From contig OX578286.1 of the NCBI GenBank assembly GCA_951217055.1, positions 18,237,102 through 18,301,101 on the forward strand: DNA of 64,000 bases, written 5' to 3'. This document shows positions 9,881 to 21,018 of this stretch, in pieces. Positions within the stretch are counted from its first letter, which is position 1; every line of letters starts with the position of its first letter. The position numbers were made by a program, and so were the translations under genes. The notes below the pieces were generated by a model, which was not told the DNA's origin, did not search any database, and worked only from the letters and a program-made list of their open reading frames with translations. The DNA is from Gerris lacustris. Taxonomy: Eukaryota > Arthropoda > Insecta > Hemiptera > Gerridae.

Positions 9881-10405
9881 ATTTTTTTTAGACTAGATTT
9901 GGATTCTATGGCTAAAAATAAGACTTTTTTACTCCTGCAAATTTTTCGCTCCGAGCATTAGTTTGCTGTCTGGAGAGCACTGAATCAGGCTAAAATTGAA
10001 ACTCTAACCCCATTTTACAGCTAAACTAATGGAATTAGGAAAAAAATGCAAAATACAAAAAAAAACAACCTATTTTTAGCCATAGAATCCAAATCCAGTC
10101 TAAAATACATACCTTATTTGAAACTGTTTTTTGCCAAAAAAAAAAAAAAAAAAAAATGGTGTTCAGCAGGGCCCAAACATTAAAAAAATTACCAATAATG
10201 CATGTTTTTAAGAATGGATTAGGATTTTCCAGCAAAAATAAGAATTTTTTTTGTATTTTGAATTCTTTTCTAAATCCATTAGTTTATTAGCTGTAAAATG
10301 GACTTAAAAGTTTCAATTTAAGCAAGTTCTAGGCTATCCAGACGGCAAACTAACGCTTGGAGGGAAAACTTTCCAAGAGTAGAAAATTCTTATTTTAAGG
10401 CTGCA
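9881..10405. repeat. Large inverted repeat (foldback element), arms about 190 bp
   Basis: The left arm, about 9907-10093, is mirrored by about 10210-10402. Paired landmarks are GCATTAGTTTGCTGTCTGGA with GCCGTCTGGATAGCC, and CCATTTTACAGCTAAACTAA with its complement at about 10280-10300. A smaller inverted pair, TAGACTAGATTTGGATTCTA (about 9890) and its complement (about 10083-10103), lies within. The centre holds an oligo-A tract. A motif around GGATTCTATGGCTAAAAATA resembles one in the TA-flanked element at 37473-38474, so the two may be distantly related. Confidence 0.7.
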
Positions 10406-11387
10406 CGGGAACGGGGGTTGACACACGCGCCATAAAATCACGCCTCTAATTTTAAACCTAGAGACTTGAAAATTTGTATGCGTATAGTTTGGGAAAAGCC
10501 AGAGGGTGGTTAGTTTTTGTTTTTTTCTTATCGCCTTTAGTTTTTTTGATAAAAAATAAAATGTGAGAGAAAAGAAAATTAAAATATAAATTTAAAAATT
10601 TTAAAAACAGGCGGAAATTTATATTTTTACAAAGAGAAATTGTGTGAATTTTGGTAAAAAAATATCAAGCTGGTGAGTCGTAATGTTATGGGATTTTTTT
10701 TTTAATTTATTATCTGGAAAGTGCTGACCCTAGCGGATTTTTTAAAAAATACAATTTATTTAATTCTTATTTGTTGGTTTTCCAATTTAAGCCACACCCA
10801 CCGATGTTTTTCACCCTTTTATTCTGACAAATGAAATAAAAACAATTTCAAATATTTTTTTTTTAAACATGAAAACAATTCAAAATAGAAAGAATTGTTA
10901 TTTAAATATACCTACATATATTGAAAAAGATTAAAGAAGATTAAACAGTACAAAAAAATACAAGATGAGAGGAAGGATTGAATACTAGTTGATAAAAAAA
11001 AGTTTGAGAAGAAAATTTTAAATTTTTTGGGTTAATTTTTGGTAAGCGCACAGTGCCAAAAATTAAGCCACCTTTTTTTCTCTAACACAACTTGAAAATG
11101 ATCCAAGGCAAGGAATGTCGCAATAGTAAGGTGATTAATTCCTTTTAGAACCCACTACTCAAGAATTGAAAATTAAAACTTAAAAATTATTAATTTGATT
11201 TAAGTTATATTTATAATCACATTATGTTTGCTTCCGAGTTTAACGAAGGTCACGAAACGAAAGCATTATCATTATTTTGAAGAACGAATTTTTGTATGTC
11301 TCTGAATTAAAAAAATCCTGAACAGAAATCCGTTCCAGACAACACGGAACATTTTTTTTATATCGCAGTTTGTCGTAGCACACAGCG
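10406..11387. other. AT-rich spacer with one dispersed motif
   Basis: No gene seen. At about 11229-11300 it carries one copy of a motif, TTGCTTCCGAGTTTAACGAA followed by TTTGAAGAACGAA, which recurs at about 36480, 45078, 52645 and 53048. Confidence 0.4.
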
Positions 11388-12005
11388 AGGGTCTGTAGGC
11401 CACCACACTGTATAGTTTAAGTAGTACCCTGCTGATGGTGTTTTTTAAAATGCTAAAAAGCTTACTTTGAACTATCCTATGGGTCTGATATTCTCAAAAC
11501 ACATAAACAAACTTCTTGTATTTTTTTGCCACTGAACCGGACTACAACCATATAAATACATCGAAAAGACCATAATTATAATAAAAAAAACTCATTTTGT
11601 CAATAATAAATAAAATATTATTTTTTTCGAAATTTCCAAAAAGCGGTATCTTTACTTTTGGTCGAAGAATGTTCAGGAATTATTTCAGATTTTTTGCAAT
11701 TCACATAAGCTAGATAGTGGGGGGGGGGGGGACACGTTTCACACCCGCTTCAAACTCGCCTACGCTCGCCCTATCAAAATTATAACCAAAGAATTATATA
11801 TTTTTGTAATCAGCTCGACGTACCCTTTCATATGATACCCCTCACGGTGTCAAAAAAAAATAAAATAATTTTACCCTTAAGTTTTTTTACCCTAATTTTT
11901 TTAAGTCTATGTGCTATATTTTTAAAATATGTGGGTATAGGTACATGACACATACATGCCAAATTTCAAAGTGATCGGCGAAAGGTGTAGCCGTGTGACC
12001 ATTCA
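11388..12005 (-). repeat. GGGTCC-family repeat, inverted copy, one end missing
   Basis: This stretch is the reverse complement of most of 28304-28990, with scattered differences and a longer poly-G run (about 11719-11731). It keeps the AGGGTCTGTA end at 11388-11397. At the other end it stops near AAGGTGTAGCCG, before the second AGGGTCCGTA end seen in the other copy. There is no ORF of interest. Confidence 0.8.
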
Positions 12006-12026
12006 TACAATATAGGTCGTGAGTAT

Positions 12027-12058
12027 GCTATGTGCCACACTAATTGGCAGACTATTTT
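12027..12058 (+). repeat. Short dispersed motif, copy 1
   Basis: It contains CTATGTGCCACACTAATTGG followed by CAGACTATTTT. The same roughly 38-bp core is present at 18211-18225 (partial), 25977-26016, 45835-45872, 48865-48903 and 63695-63733, with unrelated flanks. Confidence 0.7.
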
Positions 12059-12615
12059 AACCTATTTGTGCTAAGAAAAATCTGGGGAACTGAATCGGAA
12101 AGATTTTATTTTTGGCATATTTGTTTATTGATGCTTATAAATAAAATTTCAACAGACCGGAAAGTTCTTGTTGGCTTAGTTTCATGGCAAATATGTCCGA
12201 TATATCGGTTTTAAAATAATTAAGTTTACCAAAGAAGTTATTTCATATCAAGTTAAAGCACATACGAGTATAATTGTCTACTATAAAAGGTTCTAATAAT
12301 TTGTATTGATAACTCTAAAGGTATTTGCAGGTAAAATCGTGGTTTTACCATGGCCAGGTAGAGATACACTTTCTATGTATCACCTTCCTTAGTGATTAGA
12401 GAAATGAGTTTATTTTTAGTTTTTGCCATTTTAAAATGCAACTTATAAAAAAATATATATTAAAGCTGAGACAATATCCTATCAGATTACATATGTCTGA
12501 AACAGTTTGTACAAATTGTAAAATTAATTATCAATACAACGTTAATTGAACGTATTTGTTAAATGAATTACAGCAAATATACTTTTTCATTTCAATAGAA
12601 ACAGATAATGAAAAA
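12059..12615. other. Spacer, nothing recognised
   Basis: AT-rich sequence between the short motif and Copia-2. No coding region or repeat that I can support. Confidence 0.35.
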
Positions 12616-12711
12616 TGTTGGTATACTTGGCAACCATGTCATACCCTGACATTATTTATTGTTGATTTGTTTTATAAATTAAATTGTCATTCCCAATAAA
12701 TACGTATTACA
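12616..12711 (+). repeat. Copia-2 5' LTR (96 bp)
   Basis: It begins TGTTGGTATACTTGGCAACC and ends GTATTACA. It is identical to the 3' LTR. It carries AATAAATA near its end, a possible poly(A) signal. At 96 bp it is very short for an LTR. Confidence 0.95.
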
Positions 12712-12734
12712 AGCAATAGCGTTGAAACTCAATA

Positions 12735-12750
12735 GGTTATGGGAACCCAG
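12735..12750 (+). promoter_or_regulatory. Copia-2 primer-binding site (initiator tRNA-Met type)
   Basis: GGTTATGGGAACCCAG matches the complement of the initiator tRNA-Met anticodon arm, with a two-base mismatch in the middle. It starts 23 bases after the LTR, compared with 2 bases in Copia-1. Confidence 0.65.
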
Positions 12751-12782
12751 TAAATAGAAAAAAAAGAAAAAAAAAAAAAATT

Positions 12783-13646
12783 ATGAATGCTGCTGAATCG
12801 TCCGTGGTTTCAATTCCGCAATTCGATGGAAACGAATATGATAGCTGGAAGTTCAGACTTGAAGTCTACTTGGATGAAAAAGAACTTGCTGAATTCCTAG
12901 TCAAAGATAAGGATGAACTACTTCTAGACGCCTGCAACAGATCGAAATTGGATAGTAAAGCCGTAGATGAACTACAGAAAAAGCTTCTGAAAGACGAAAA
13001 GAAATGTAAGTCAATAATAATTCAACGTATTGCTAATTCTCATTTAGAATATGTAAAAGATAAAAACACGCCAAAACAAATTGTTTTGACACTTGATTCA
13101 ATATTTCAAAGAAAAAGTGTAGCCAGTCGTATGTACTTAAGAAAACAGCTGCTTCAGTTAAAATTTGACGAACAAACCAACGATATTCAAGAATACTTTC
13201 TTGAGTTCGATAAAATAGTGCGTCAGCTCAGGTCAATGGGTGCAAATGTAGAAGAAGAAGATATAATCTATCATTTATTACTTTCATTACCTAAATCTTT
13301 TGAAGCTGTCGTAGCTGCCATTGAAACTGTTGAAATAACTAAACTGTCACTAGACTTTATTAAGGCCAGATTACTTGACGAGTGTAATAAGAGAAAGCAT
13401 AATAATAGTTTGAATAATACCGATAATAATACTGTGTTTTCAGGTAAAAGATACTCTGAAAAATCCCCTAAGTGTAGGTACTGTTCAAAACGAAATCACA
13501 GAGAACAGGATTGTTGGTTTAAAAAGGGTAATTCTAAGTCAGATCAATACAAATCAAACAGACGAGCAAAAGCACATACGATAAGCCGGAGTGAATCAGA
13601 GTCGGGATTCACTGGGCGAGGGCGATGCATTTATATCACTTCCTAA
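12783..13646 (+). CDS. Copia-2 Gag (287 codons, frame-shifted at its end)
   Basis: The ATG follows an A-rich leader. The N-terminal part has the typical copia Gag layout (a W-K motif at about residues 22-23, then a helical UBN2/gag-polypeptide region). A zinc knuckle CX2CX4HX4C is at nt 13473-13514. The frame leaves the expected coding phase between about 13591 and 13640, where protease-side sequence is read in the next frame, and it stops at 13646. The last roughly 15 residues are probably out-of-frame. In an intact relative this would be a Gag-Pol fusion. Function: coat protein and RNA packaging of the retrotransposon. Confidence 0.8.
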   Translation: MNAAESSVVSIPQFDGNEYDSWKFRLEVYLDEKELAEFLVKDKDELLLDACNRSKLDSKAVDELQKKLLKDEKKCKSIIIQRIANSHLEYVKDKNTPKQIVLTLDSIFQRKSVASRMYLRKQLLQLKFDEQTNDIQEYFLEFDKIVRQLRSMGANVEEEDIIYHLLLSLPKSFEAVVAAIETVEITKLSLDFIKARLLDECNKRKHNNSLNNTDNNTVFSGKRYSEKSPKCRYCSKRNHREQDCWFKKGNSKSDQYKSNRRAKAHTISRSESESGFTGRGRCIYITS

Positions 13647-15489
13647 AAATACTAAGTGCATGTCAGCGGATGTCGATAAAGAAATCATTTTCTATGTTGA
13701 CAGTGGGTGCACAGACCACATGGTCAATAGTGAAAAATATATGTGTAATATAAAAGTTTTAAAAGAACCTATATTAATATCGGTGGCTAAGAATAATGAA
13801 TACTTAAAAGCTACTAAAATAGGAGATATAAAAATCAAAGCTCCCGTAGGTAAAAATATGTATAATAAAGGGACAATTTATAATGTATTGTATGCCCCAA
13901 ACCTCAAATATAATTTATTTTCAGTTAGAAGGTTAGAAGATCAAAATAAAGTAGTAGTGTTCAAAGAGGGGGGAGTAAAGATTTATAACACAGAAGGAAA
14001 TATAGCAGCCCGAGGGGAAAGAGAGGACAAGTTGTATGTGCTTCGCTTTAAACCTCGTGGAACCTCCTCAGCTAAAAGCATCATTAACATAGACAATAAT
14101 AAGTCTATAGAGCAGTGGCACCTCTGCTATGGTCACCTAAACTATAAATACTCGGAAAAATTATCCAAAGATGACTTGGAGAAGGGAATGACACAACTAA
14201 GTGTAGAAAAATTTAGGTCCAAAGTGTGTGAAGGTTGCATGAAAGGGAAACAAAGTAAACTGCCTTACAACAAACATCATGAGGTAAGGTCTCAAAAACC
14301 ACTTCAGTTAACACACTCGGATGTTTGGGGAAAAGTCAGACCAAAGACCTATGATAGAAGTGATATTATAGATAAGAGTGAAAAAGAAAAAGATAAAAAT
14401 AAAGAAAATGAAACTGATAAAGATAAAGATCAGGAATTAAGATGGAGAAAAAGAGAACGGAAACAGCCAGACTGGTATCAAAGTAGTTTTACTAGTTGCT
14501 CGGTGTATGCCTTATCCGCTGAAAGCTATGTAGAAGACCTTCCAAAATCTTTGGCAGACATAGATAATAGGGTTGACAAAGATATGTGGCAAAAAGCAGT
14601 AGACAATGAGCTAAAATCGTTAGAGGAAAATAATACCTGGTTTTTAACTGACCTTCCTCCTGGTAGGAAAGCTATTGATTCAAAGAAGGCATTTAGAGAA
14701 AAACATGATGCTGATGGCAATGTCACTAAGTACAAAGCTAGGTTAGTTGCAAGAGGTTATTCTCAAAAAGAAGGGTTTGACTACAACGAAACTTATTCGC
14801 CAGTAGTTAAGTTAGAGACAGTAAGAATGCTTCTAGCTTACGTCAATACGTTTTATCTCGAAATTCATCAAATGGACTTTCAAACTGCCTTCTTTAATGG
14901 ATTACTTGAAGAAACAGTTTATATGAAAATTCCAGAAGGATTAAAACCTGGCATGAGTGAGAAGGGGAAAGTATGCAAGTTAGTTAGATCGTTGGACGGG
15001 TTAAAACAGGCACCACGAGCTTGCAACATCAGATTTAATCATATTGTTATTGTTGTTTTAAAGTTTAAAAGAACAGAATGTGAGTATTGTTTATATGTTA
15101 AAAATTTCGCTCAATCGATATTTATAATTTTAGTGTTTGTTTATGACTTATTGTTAATTTGCGAAAGTGTAGATCTTATTAATAAAATAAAACAGGATTT
15201 TGCTAAAGAATTTAAAATGGCTGACATGGGTCAAGTGACAAGTTTTCTAGGTTTTAAAATTGACATACAGAAAGATTTAGGTACAATAAAAATTTCACAA
15301 ACGCACTACGTAAAGAAGTTGCTGGAAAGATTTGGCATGTCTGAATGCAGTTCGAAAAATATACCAGTTGAAGAAAAACTTGTAAACTATTTATCACAAG
15401 AACATCAAGATGTTCACTGGAAGAAACAAGAAAGAAAGATAGAAGTTCACTGGAAGCACCTGAAGCATGTACTTAAATATATAAAATAG
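13591..15489 (+). pseudogene. Copia-2 Pol, internally deleted (632 codons)
   Basis: The protease motif is present (Asp-Ser-Gly at 13699-13707). The pre-integrase zinc module follows (WHLCYGH, CEGC). The first catalytic Asp of integrase is present in LTHSDVWG. Around 14337-14350 the sequence then jumps to a charged Lys/Asp/Glu linker and RT, so the rest of the integrase core is absent. RT motifs KARLVARGY and FQTAFFNG are present, but the catalytic box reads FVYD at 15136-15147. The first of its two essential Asp residues is replaced by Tyr, so RT should be inactive. After about 15390 the sequence jumps again and stops at TAG 15487-15489. The initial ATG is not necessarily used. Confidence 0.85.
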
Positions 15490-15669
15490 CATCGTCGCAT
15501 GAAACACTTAGACGTTAAGTATAATTTCATAAGGGAATCTGTACAAGATGGAAAAATCCAAATAAAGCATTTATCTACAGTTGACCAGCCGATACCCTTA
15601 CGAAGGCTCTGACCCCGGTCAAGTTCTTGAAGCATCGTGGAACAATTGGTGTACATGGTCGAGAAGGGG
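15490..15669 (+). pseudogene. Copia-2 RNase H C-terminal remnant and polypurine tract
   Basis: Directly after the TAG the same frame resumes with the RNase H tail (KHLDVKYNFIRE), then a frameshift leads to LTKALTPVKF. All catalytic Asp/Glu residues of RNase H are missing, so the domain core has been deleted. GAGAAGGGG at 15661-15669, immediately before the 3' LTR, is the polypurine tract that would prime plus-strand DNA. Confidence 0.8.
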
Positions 15670-15765
15670 TGTTGGTATACTTGGCAACCATGTCATACCC
15701 TGACATTATTTATTGTTGATTTGTTTTATAAATTAAATTGTCATTCCCAATAAATACGTATTACA
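15670..15765 (+). repeat. Copia-2 3' LTR (96 bp)
   Basis: It is identical over all 96 positions to the 5' LTR and starts directly after the polypurine tract. The right flank, TTAAATAA, does not repeat the left flank. Confidence 0.95.
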
Positions 15766-16019
15766 TTAAATAATATACCTAAACGGTTTTCGCTTTCCGA
15801 TGATGTAGCATTTATTCATTTAAAATAATAATTTGTGCCATATTCGCGCTTGAAAAACAAAGGGTAGTATATACCCCTTCAAATAAATTAAAAATAACAT
15901 ACTCCGTTGTGAAGCTTGGGCTTTATATGAAGCTGAATTAATATGTATGTATCAAATCTAACTCACTTTGTTATATCTTGTAAGAAATTTGCTAAGCAGA
16001 CCTGTTTTATTTCAGCGCA
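15766..16019. other. Spacer, nothing recognised
   Basis: No gene or repeat that I can support. Confidence 0.35.
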
Positions 16020-16037
16020 TACAAAACATACTCTTTA

Positions 16038-16296
16038 TCAGTGCTCGATTTACAACCTACCAATTGCCATTGCCCCCCCCCCCCTATTGGAGGGGGGTCC
16101 GGGGGTCCTCCCCCGGGAAAATTTTGGAAAATAAACGTTCAAAAACAGCATTTTAAGCAGTTTTAGACATAAACCCATGTACTAATTTTTATTTTATTTG
16201 TACTTTAATAACCCCTTCAAGTCTGACGGGGGGGGGGGGGGGGGGGGGGGGGGGGCTCAAGCCCGATAGCCCCCCCCCCGTTCCTACGCCACTGAC
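16038..16296. repeat. GC-rich, poly-G/poly-C element remnant with hAT-like end
   Basis: An island of long C and G runs (16075-16084, 16229-16255, 16271-16279) ends at CCGTTCCTACGCCACTG (16280-16296). This is the complement of a CAGTGGCGTAGGAAC end typical of hAT-like non-autonomous elements. The left end may be CAGTGCTCGATTTAC near 16040. The flanks do not form an obvious duplication, so the limits are uncertain. Confidence 0.45.
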
Positions 16297-17007
16297 TGCC
16301 ACGGCCACTAAACAAATGAAATGATACATTCAAAGTATTAAAGCGCCTTTTCTATATCTCGGCACATTACTAACCGGCGACAATAGTTTGAGAAAATATT
16401 CACAAGGAATTAATGAAGGAATAATGGACGGAGCTTAGATCAATCAGTTGGTCATTAGAACTTGGTAAAACAACATCTAACTTAGTATTACAAAACACCT
16501 GGAAATTAAAACAGGGTTTAATGACTCCATTTCTTGCCTCTTATAAGAGTAAGTAGAAATCTCAAACGTTTACAATACGAGAAATTAGAGTGGAAAATAA
16601 AAAATTAATCGTTTGAATAAAAAAATATATTCAAAGCAAAATTTTTTTTTTATCCAATTTATATATATTATTAGCTGCCATGAAATATTGCTTGATATAA
16701 ACATCTTAGGAACTGGCTAATTTTATTATATAGGAAAATCCACTATGGTGTCCATTTTGCATATTACCTAGTAGATCTATATACGCTTACAGAGCTTTCG
16801 TCTAACAAATATTTAGCAGTCGAGAGAAATATAAAATTTTTAGCAGGAAGGTTTTATTAAGAGTAGAATTACATTTTTACTTTAATTATAAAAGCAGCGC
16901 AATTCCTTTGAAATTTATGCTATTTGCATATTTCAACTAAATTTTTTTTTGTAACACAAGCTTTTTTTAATATTTACTACAAAAAAAATTAAAAGTTGAA
17001 TGGGTTA
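16297..17007. other. Spacer, nothing recognised
   Basis: AT-rich. No coding region or repeat seen. Confidence 0.35.
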
Positions 17008-17197
17008 CAGGCTCTCTTACCAAAAGAGCTGTACTGGAGAATGATTCTCTCTGTCATTACCGATACCAAGTCCCGTATCCAAGCTTTCAATCTTTTCTAC
17101 AAATCTAGCAAGCCAATACTCACGGCAATAGTCTCGGGCTAGTTCCGATACCAACTAGCCACAACGACAGAGAGAATCATTCTCCAGTATAGCTCAG
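17008..17197. repeat. Inverted repeat built from two tRNA-like 5' halves
   Basis: About 17011-17055 is the reverse complement of about 17165-17210. Both arms share GAGAATGATTCTCTCTGTC, and both carry a tRNA-like head (TCCAGTA-AGCTC-GGTAAGAG). The left arm's head reads on the minus strand, the right arm's on the plus strand. The centre of about 105 bp is unique. Confidence 0.7.
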
Positions 17198-17257
17198 TTG
17201 GTAAGAGCGCCTCTAACGTATATATAGGAGGCCCGTGGTTCAAGTCCCGGTGCTGGG
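17183..17257 (+). ncRNA. tRNA-derived sequence (pseudo-tRNA or SINE head)
   Basis: It folds partly like a tRNA. The 7-bp acceptor TCCAGTA pairs with TGCTGGG, allowing G-U pairs. The D arm is GCTC/GAGC with TTGGTAA. The anticodon stem is GCCTC/GAGGC, and the T loop is TTCAAGT. The anticodon loop is 14 nt instead of 7, and the T stem has an extra T, so it should not be a working tRNA. A box-A-like TAGCTCAGTTGG and a box-B-like GGTTCAAGTCC are both present, as needed for Pol III transcription of a SINE. Confidence 0.6.
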
Positions 17258-18761
17258 GTCTATTTTTTTCTGTATGTCTCCCGTAGTTAATGATAATTAT
17301 AATTTGATTTAAATTAAAATTTAATCTTACCATAGTACGAATACTACTTTAAACTTAAAAAGTTGTACGGGTTGATTATCAGTTTAAAACCAAATTTATA
17401 AGGGTGGTTATAAGGCGTGGTCATTTGAAAAAAAAATCTCTACTTTACTTAATAATCCAGTTATTGCAGCACAAATTACCTATATTATTAAATTTAAATA
17501 TATTCATTAAAATTCTTATTTATAAAAATATTTTATCAATTAAAATCTCAATTTTCTAATATTTCCGTAAAGTGACATAAATTAAAGAAATTAATATTTA
17601 TACATTTCTGTTTTTTTTTATTTATCTTTAAAAAAATGCAATGGCCGACATTATGTCATAATAATGGGAGGGGTAATGTGGGCGTTTCCTTTTCCTCCCA
17701 AAATAAACAAGGGGTTGAAAAAAACTTGTGAAAAGCAGCGCTATCTCTGGAGAGAAGGTGACAACACAATTCACTCCCGCGGGCTCTTAAGGCATAAAAT
17801 CCAAATCTAGTCTAAAAAAATATGGCTTCCTATTCACTTTTTCTTAATAATGTAACAAGCCAATTTAAAAGAAGTTTACTTCAAAAATTTAATTTCTATA
17901 CAGTGAAGCTTATATAATATAATTTGTTCTCTTAGGTAACCAACTTCGATACACAGAAGTTCCCTACTGCACACAAAATTTTAATAAAACTAAACTTAAA
18001 TATTAATAATAAGTTAAAACAATACCTTTACTTATTGTAGGCTTAGCAGTAGAGATACAATCAATTCTTTCAACTGACATTACTCTATCCAAAGAAGCCA
18101 TACACAATATTATGAAAAATTAGTTGTAGAGTTGGTTTGCATTTAGAATCATCTGAATTTCTGTGGTAAAATCCCTCATACATTCTAAAAAAAAAATATA
18201 AGAATATTTATTAGTGTGGCACATAAATCCTTAATACTAGACAAATGGTCACATGAGTAATAAAATAAAGTATAACAGATTTAAAAATGATGTTACTAAA
18301 CCCTTAGATTCGGCACTTATGTAAGAGGAAATTATCTTCATATATTGTCGGCTTTTCTTCATATATTGGCTAAAATTAATTAAAATTTTGAATTTGGAGA
18401 ATTACATTGTTTTCAGAATGCATACAATGCTTCGTTAGCCACGTCAGTATGTAAGAATTTATGTTGCAATGGTGTAATTCATTAAATGTATACATCTGTA
18501 CCAGAGAGGCAAATGTAATAGAATTTGTGAATAATAAGGTTTTTATTTGCACTGGATGTTACAACAACTAACGACTATATAATATATATATAGTGTTAGG
18601 TCAAAGTAAACTTGGTGATGCCTACCAAGGTTACTTCAAAGATAGATAGCCAAAACAGGTTCCAGTTCAAACCGAATTATACCAAAACATGTGGTCGGCT
18701 TGCCGTGTTGTGGAGTAAAACATTCCATATTATAGACTTACATGAATTTAGATCTCAACAG
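17258..18761. other. AT-rich spacer with small repeat fragments
   Basis: No gene. 17791-17850 is an inverted fragment of the sequence at about 9858-9925 (shared AATCCAAATCTAGTCTAAAA and GGCTTCCTATTCACTTTTT). 18211-18225 is a partial copy of the TGTGCCACACTAA motif. Confidence 0.45.
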
Positions 18762-19169
18762 GGCACTTATTTACTTTAGCAAACCTTGGTTCTAAGCAAT
18801 AGTCTACCCTACAAAAGTCTCAAAGGTTTGTGTGTTTGTCTCCCAAAGACATTAAGACTCCTGGCGCGTTTTATTATGCTATTTTAAAATTGAATCACGT
18901 GTAAGACTAAATGCTGTCACAAAACTGAAGGACAATGAGTTCTACAGTTTTCTTAGCGTATATTTAATATTCCTTTATCTTATTAGTTAGACTAAGGGAT
19001 ACTATCACATTTATTTACCTATTTCCCAAGGTATATTGGACTAAATACCCCTTTGTCTTAATAGTAATTTAGACTAAGCAATATATACTACTCTGTATAT
19101 TATGTTCCTTTGTCTAAATAACTATTAAGACAAAGAGTTATAGGGGGGTGCTTAAGTAAAAAAAGGGTC
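18762..19169. mobile_element. MITE family A, copy 2 (408 bp)
   Basis: It is collinear with 7432-7841 throughout, including both ends (GGCACTTATTTACTTTAGCA and GGGGGGTGCTTAAGTAAAA) and the TTTGTCTTAATAGTAATTTA core. Flanks CTCAACAG (18754-18761) and CCCAACAG (19170-19177) match at 7 of 8 positions, supporting an 8-bp duplication and hAT affinity. Confidence 0.8.
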
Positions 19170-19177
19170 CCCAACAG

Positions 19178-20565
19178 AATATGGAACAGTACTTCAGGTA
19201 TACAATCTCAAATTATGGTCCGGGAACCATCTCAGCATCTTACCAGATCCTGTCATCTTTTGACTGGCATTCTTACCGGACTCTGTAGACTAAATCGATA
19301 TCTACATCTGCTTGGCATGGCAGAAGACAGAGACTAAATACCACAAAACATTTTTGCGCCGGAAGGTTATAGTCATGTTATAGTTGAACTCAACAACAGG
19401 TTATAATAATAGTTTTTATTTACCGAATCAGTTTTAAGGGTTGTTTCTTCTTCTTTAGCAAATTTTCATTGGAGTAATTTACTAATATGCCTATTATAGT
19501 GCCATATTGTTTTTTTTTTTCTTTCTTTAATTAAAATAAATATTGTTTTGATCAAAATTTTTTCACTCCCTTTCAAGATAATAGTGAGAAAGAGAGCTCG
19601 TACTTCACAAATTTTTGAGTTCTGCAAAAACACTAAAAACGTTAATGTGAACACAGACACCTCGAAAAAGAAAAGAAAAACTTTCTCTAGCCAGAATTCA
19701 GTAATAAATTGTGAATATAAATTTCTAACGAATTTCATTAATGTAAAAGAGTACTGCAATTCATGTTAAAAAATCAAAACAAATTTGAATGATGTAAAAA
19801 ACGGGGGAAAATTAAATAAATTTACAACTGAACGAAATTGGCAGTCTATTTCTCCTTTATTTATTTATTTTTTTTTTTAACAATAAAGGGAATAATGCAG
19901 CTTTCATGAAATTTAAGTGTGCTGTTTTGTTGATTTCAAAGATTAATGTGATCATATCAATATTAATTTTATGCTCAGGGTACGGGGTATAATGAGTTGT
20001 ATTTTTCTTAAAGAAATATAATAAATTATAAGTCCTATTCCTATTGAATATTGAAGTTTATTCAATTCAGCTAAATTAAACTATCATCACAATACTTTTT
20101 TCAAACAAAGACCAGCCTCTTTAGTATTCTTTATTATAAGGCTTAGTCTTAGCCTAGCAGAGTTCAAAATTGTTCTATGAAAAATGTAATATTTTCCAGA
20201 CTGATTCCTGTTATTTAGGTACCTGTAAATATTTTTGTTTCGCAAGTTTAGGTTATTGACTCCACTCTTCAATTCCAATCCAAGTCTTGGAAAATGAACA
20301 AGTAGTTCTCATTTCTTGTTTCCTACAAATACTTAAATGTTACCTTTATACAGAAAAAAAAATGATTCACTACATTTTACAATTTATTTATTAATTACTA
20401 TTATACAGATAAATACTAAAAAAAAGTAACGCATAACATACTATTCAGTAAACCCATTCAACGTTCACGAGTTATAATTTATAACCTTCTCTTGTTGATG
20501 AGGTTCAATTGTAACCTATTATCTAGGATTGTAACCTTCCAGCGCAAAATTTTTTCGTGGTATTT
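19178..20565. other. Spacer, nothing recognised
   Basis: AT-rich. Short open frames exist but have no recognisable domain and no exon-like borders. Confidence 0.35.
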
Positions 20566-20570
20566 AGCTT

Positions 20571-20800
20571 CTAGTTGGCAGAGAGCCCACTGTGCAGGCT
20601 GTGCGAGGAAGAGGAAGAAACCCCTTCTTATCTTATCAGCAGCTGTCCTACATTAAAACGCCTAAGGTGGGAAATCTTTGGCTAAGCCATTTTACTGTCG
20701 AAGAACTAAGGTAACGTCCCAAAGCAAGATACTAACTCCTGTGGGTATGTCAGCTAGCTTAATGGATAGTGTACTATAAGAAAGTTGATTAAACTGGGTA
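20571..20800. repeat. Dispersed repeat pair member (partner about 30250-30500)
   Basis: It shares, in the same order, CTGTGCGAGGAAGAGGA, CTACATTAAAACGCCTAAGG-like, GGCTAAGCCATTTT and a TTAATGGAT...AAGTTG...AACT series with about 30250-30500. In that second location a LINE-like reverse transcriptase remnant follows, so both may derive from a non-LTR element. Confidence 0.6.
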
Positions 20801-21018
20801 ATATACATCACCTTAGATAATATACATGAGGTCTTACTGCTTTGGACTTATCAATAAAGCATTTATAAAGGGGGAAAAGAATATACATGCAAACTGAACT
20901 AAAGGAGATGATAAGGTCTGAAATAGCTTGGTGGGACAATTTTGCTTGATTTATACACTTGAGAGATTGGTTGAACTGAGATCCACAGTGCAGCCGAGAA
21001 TCGCTTGACAGCAAGAGA

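Larger units (their letters stand above)
12616..15765 (+). mobile_element. Copia-2, internally deleted Ty1/copia retrotransposon, 3.15 kb
   Basis: The two 96-bp LTRs are identical. A primer-binding site and a polypurine tract are both present. The interior is much shorter than the usual copia length of about 5 kb. The integrase core and RNase H core are missing, and a stretch between RT and RNase H is missing too. The junctions nonetheless leave a 632-codon open frame. No target duplication is visible: the flanks are AAAAA on the left and TTAAA on the right. This fits a deletion derivative, moved by enzymes from an intact relative or created by recombination between copies. Confidence 0.9.

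Noticed and set aside
13591..15489. Copia-2 Pol as a domesticated host gene
   Set aside because: The frame is long, but identical LTRs, a damaged RT box and missing cores fit a recent deletion derivative better. Nothing in the sequence shows selection for function.
12611..15770. Target duplication for Copia-2
   Set aside because: The 5-bp flanks AAAAA and TTAAA share only three A positions in AT-rich DNA, so I do not call a duplication.
17183..17257. Functional tRNA gene
   Set aside because: The anticodon loop is twice the normal size and the T stem carries an insertion.
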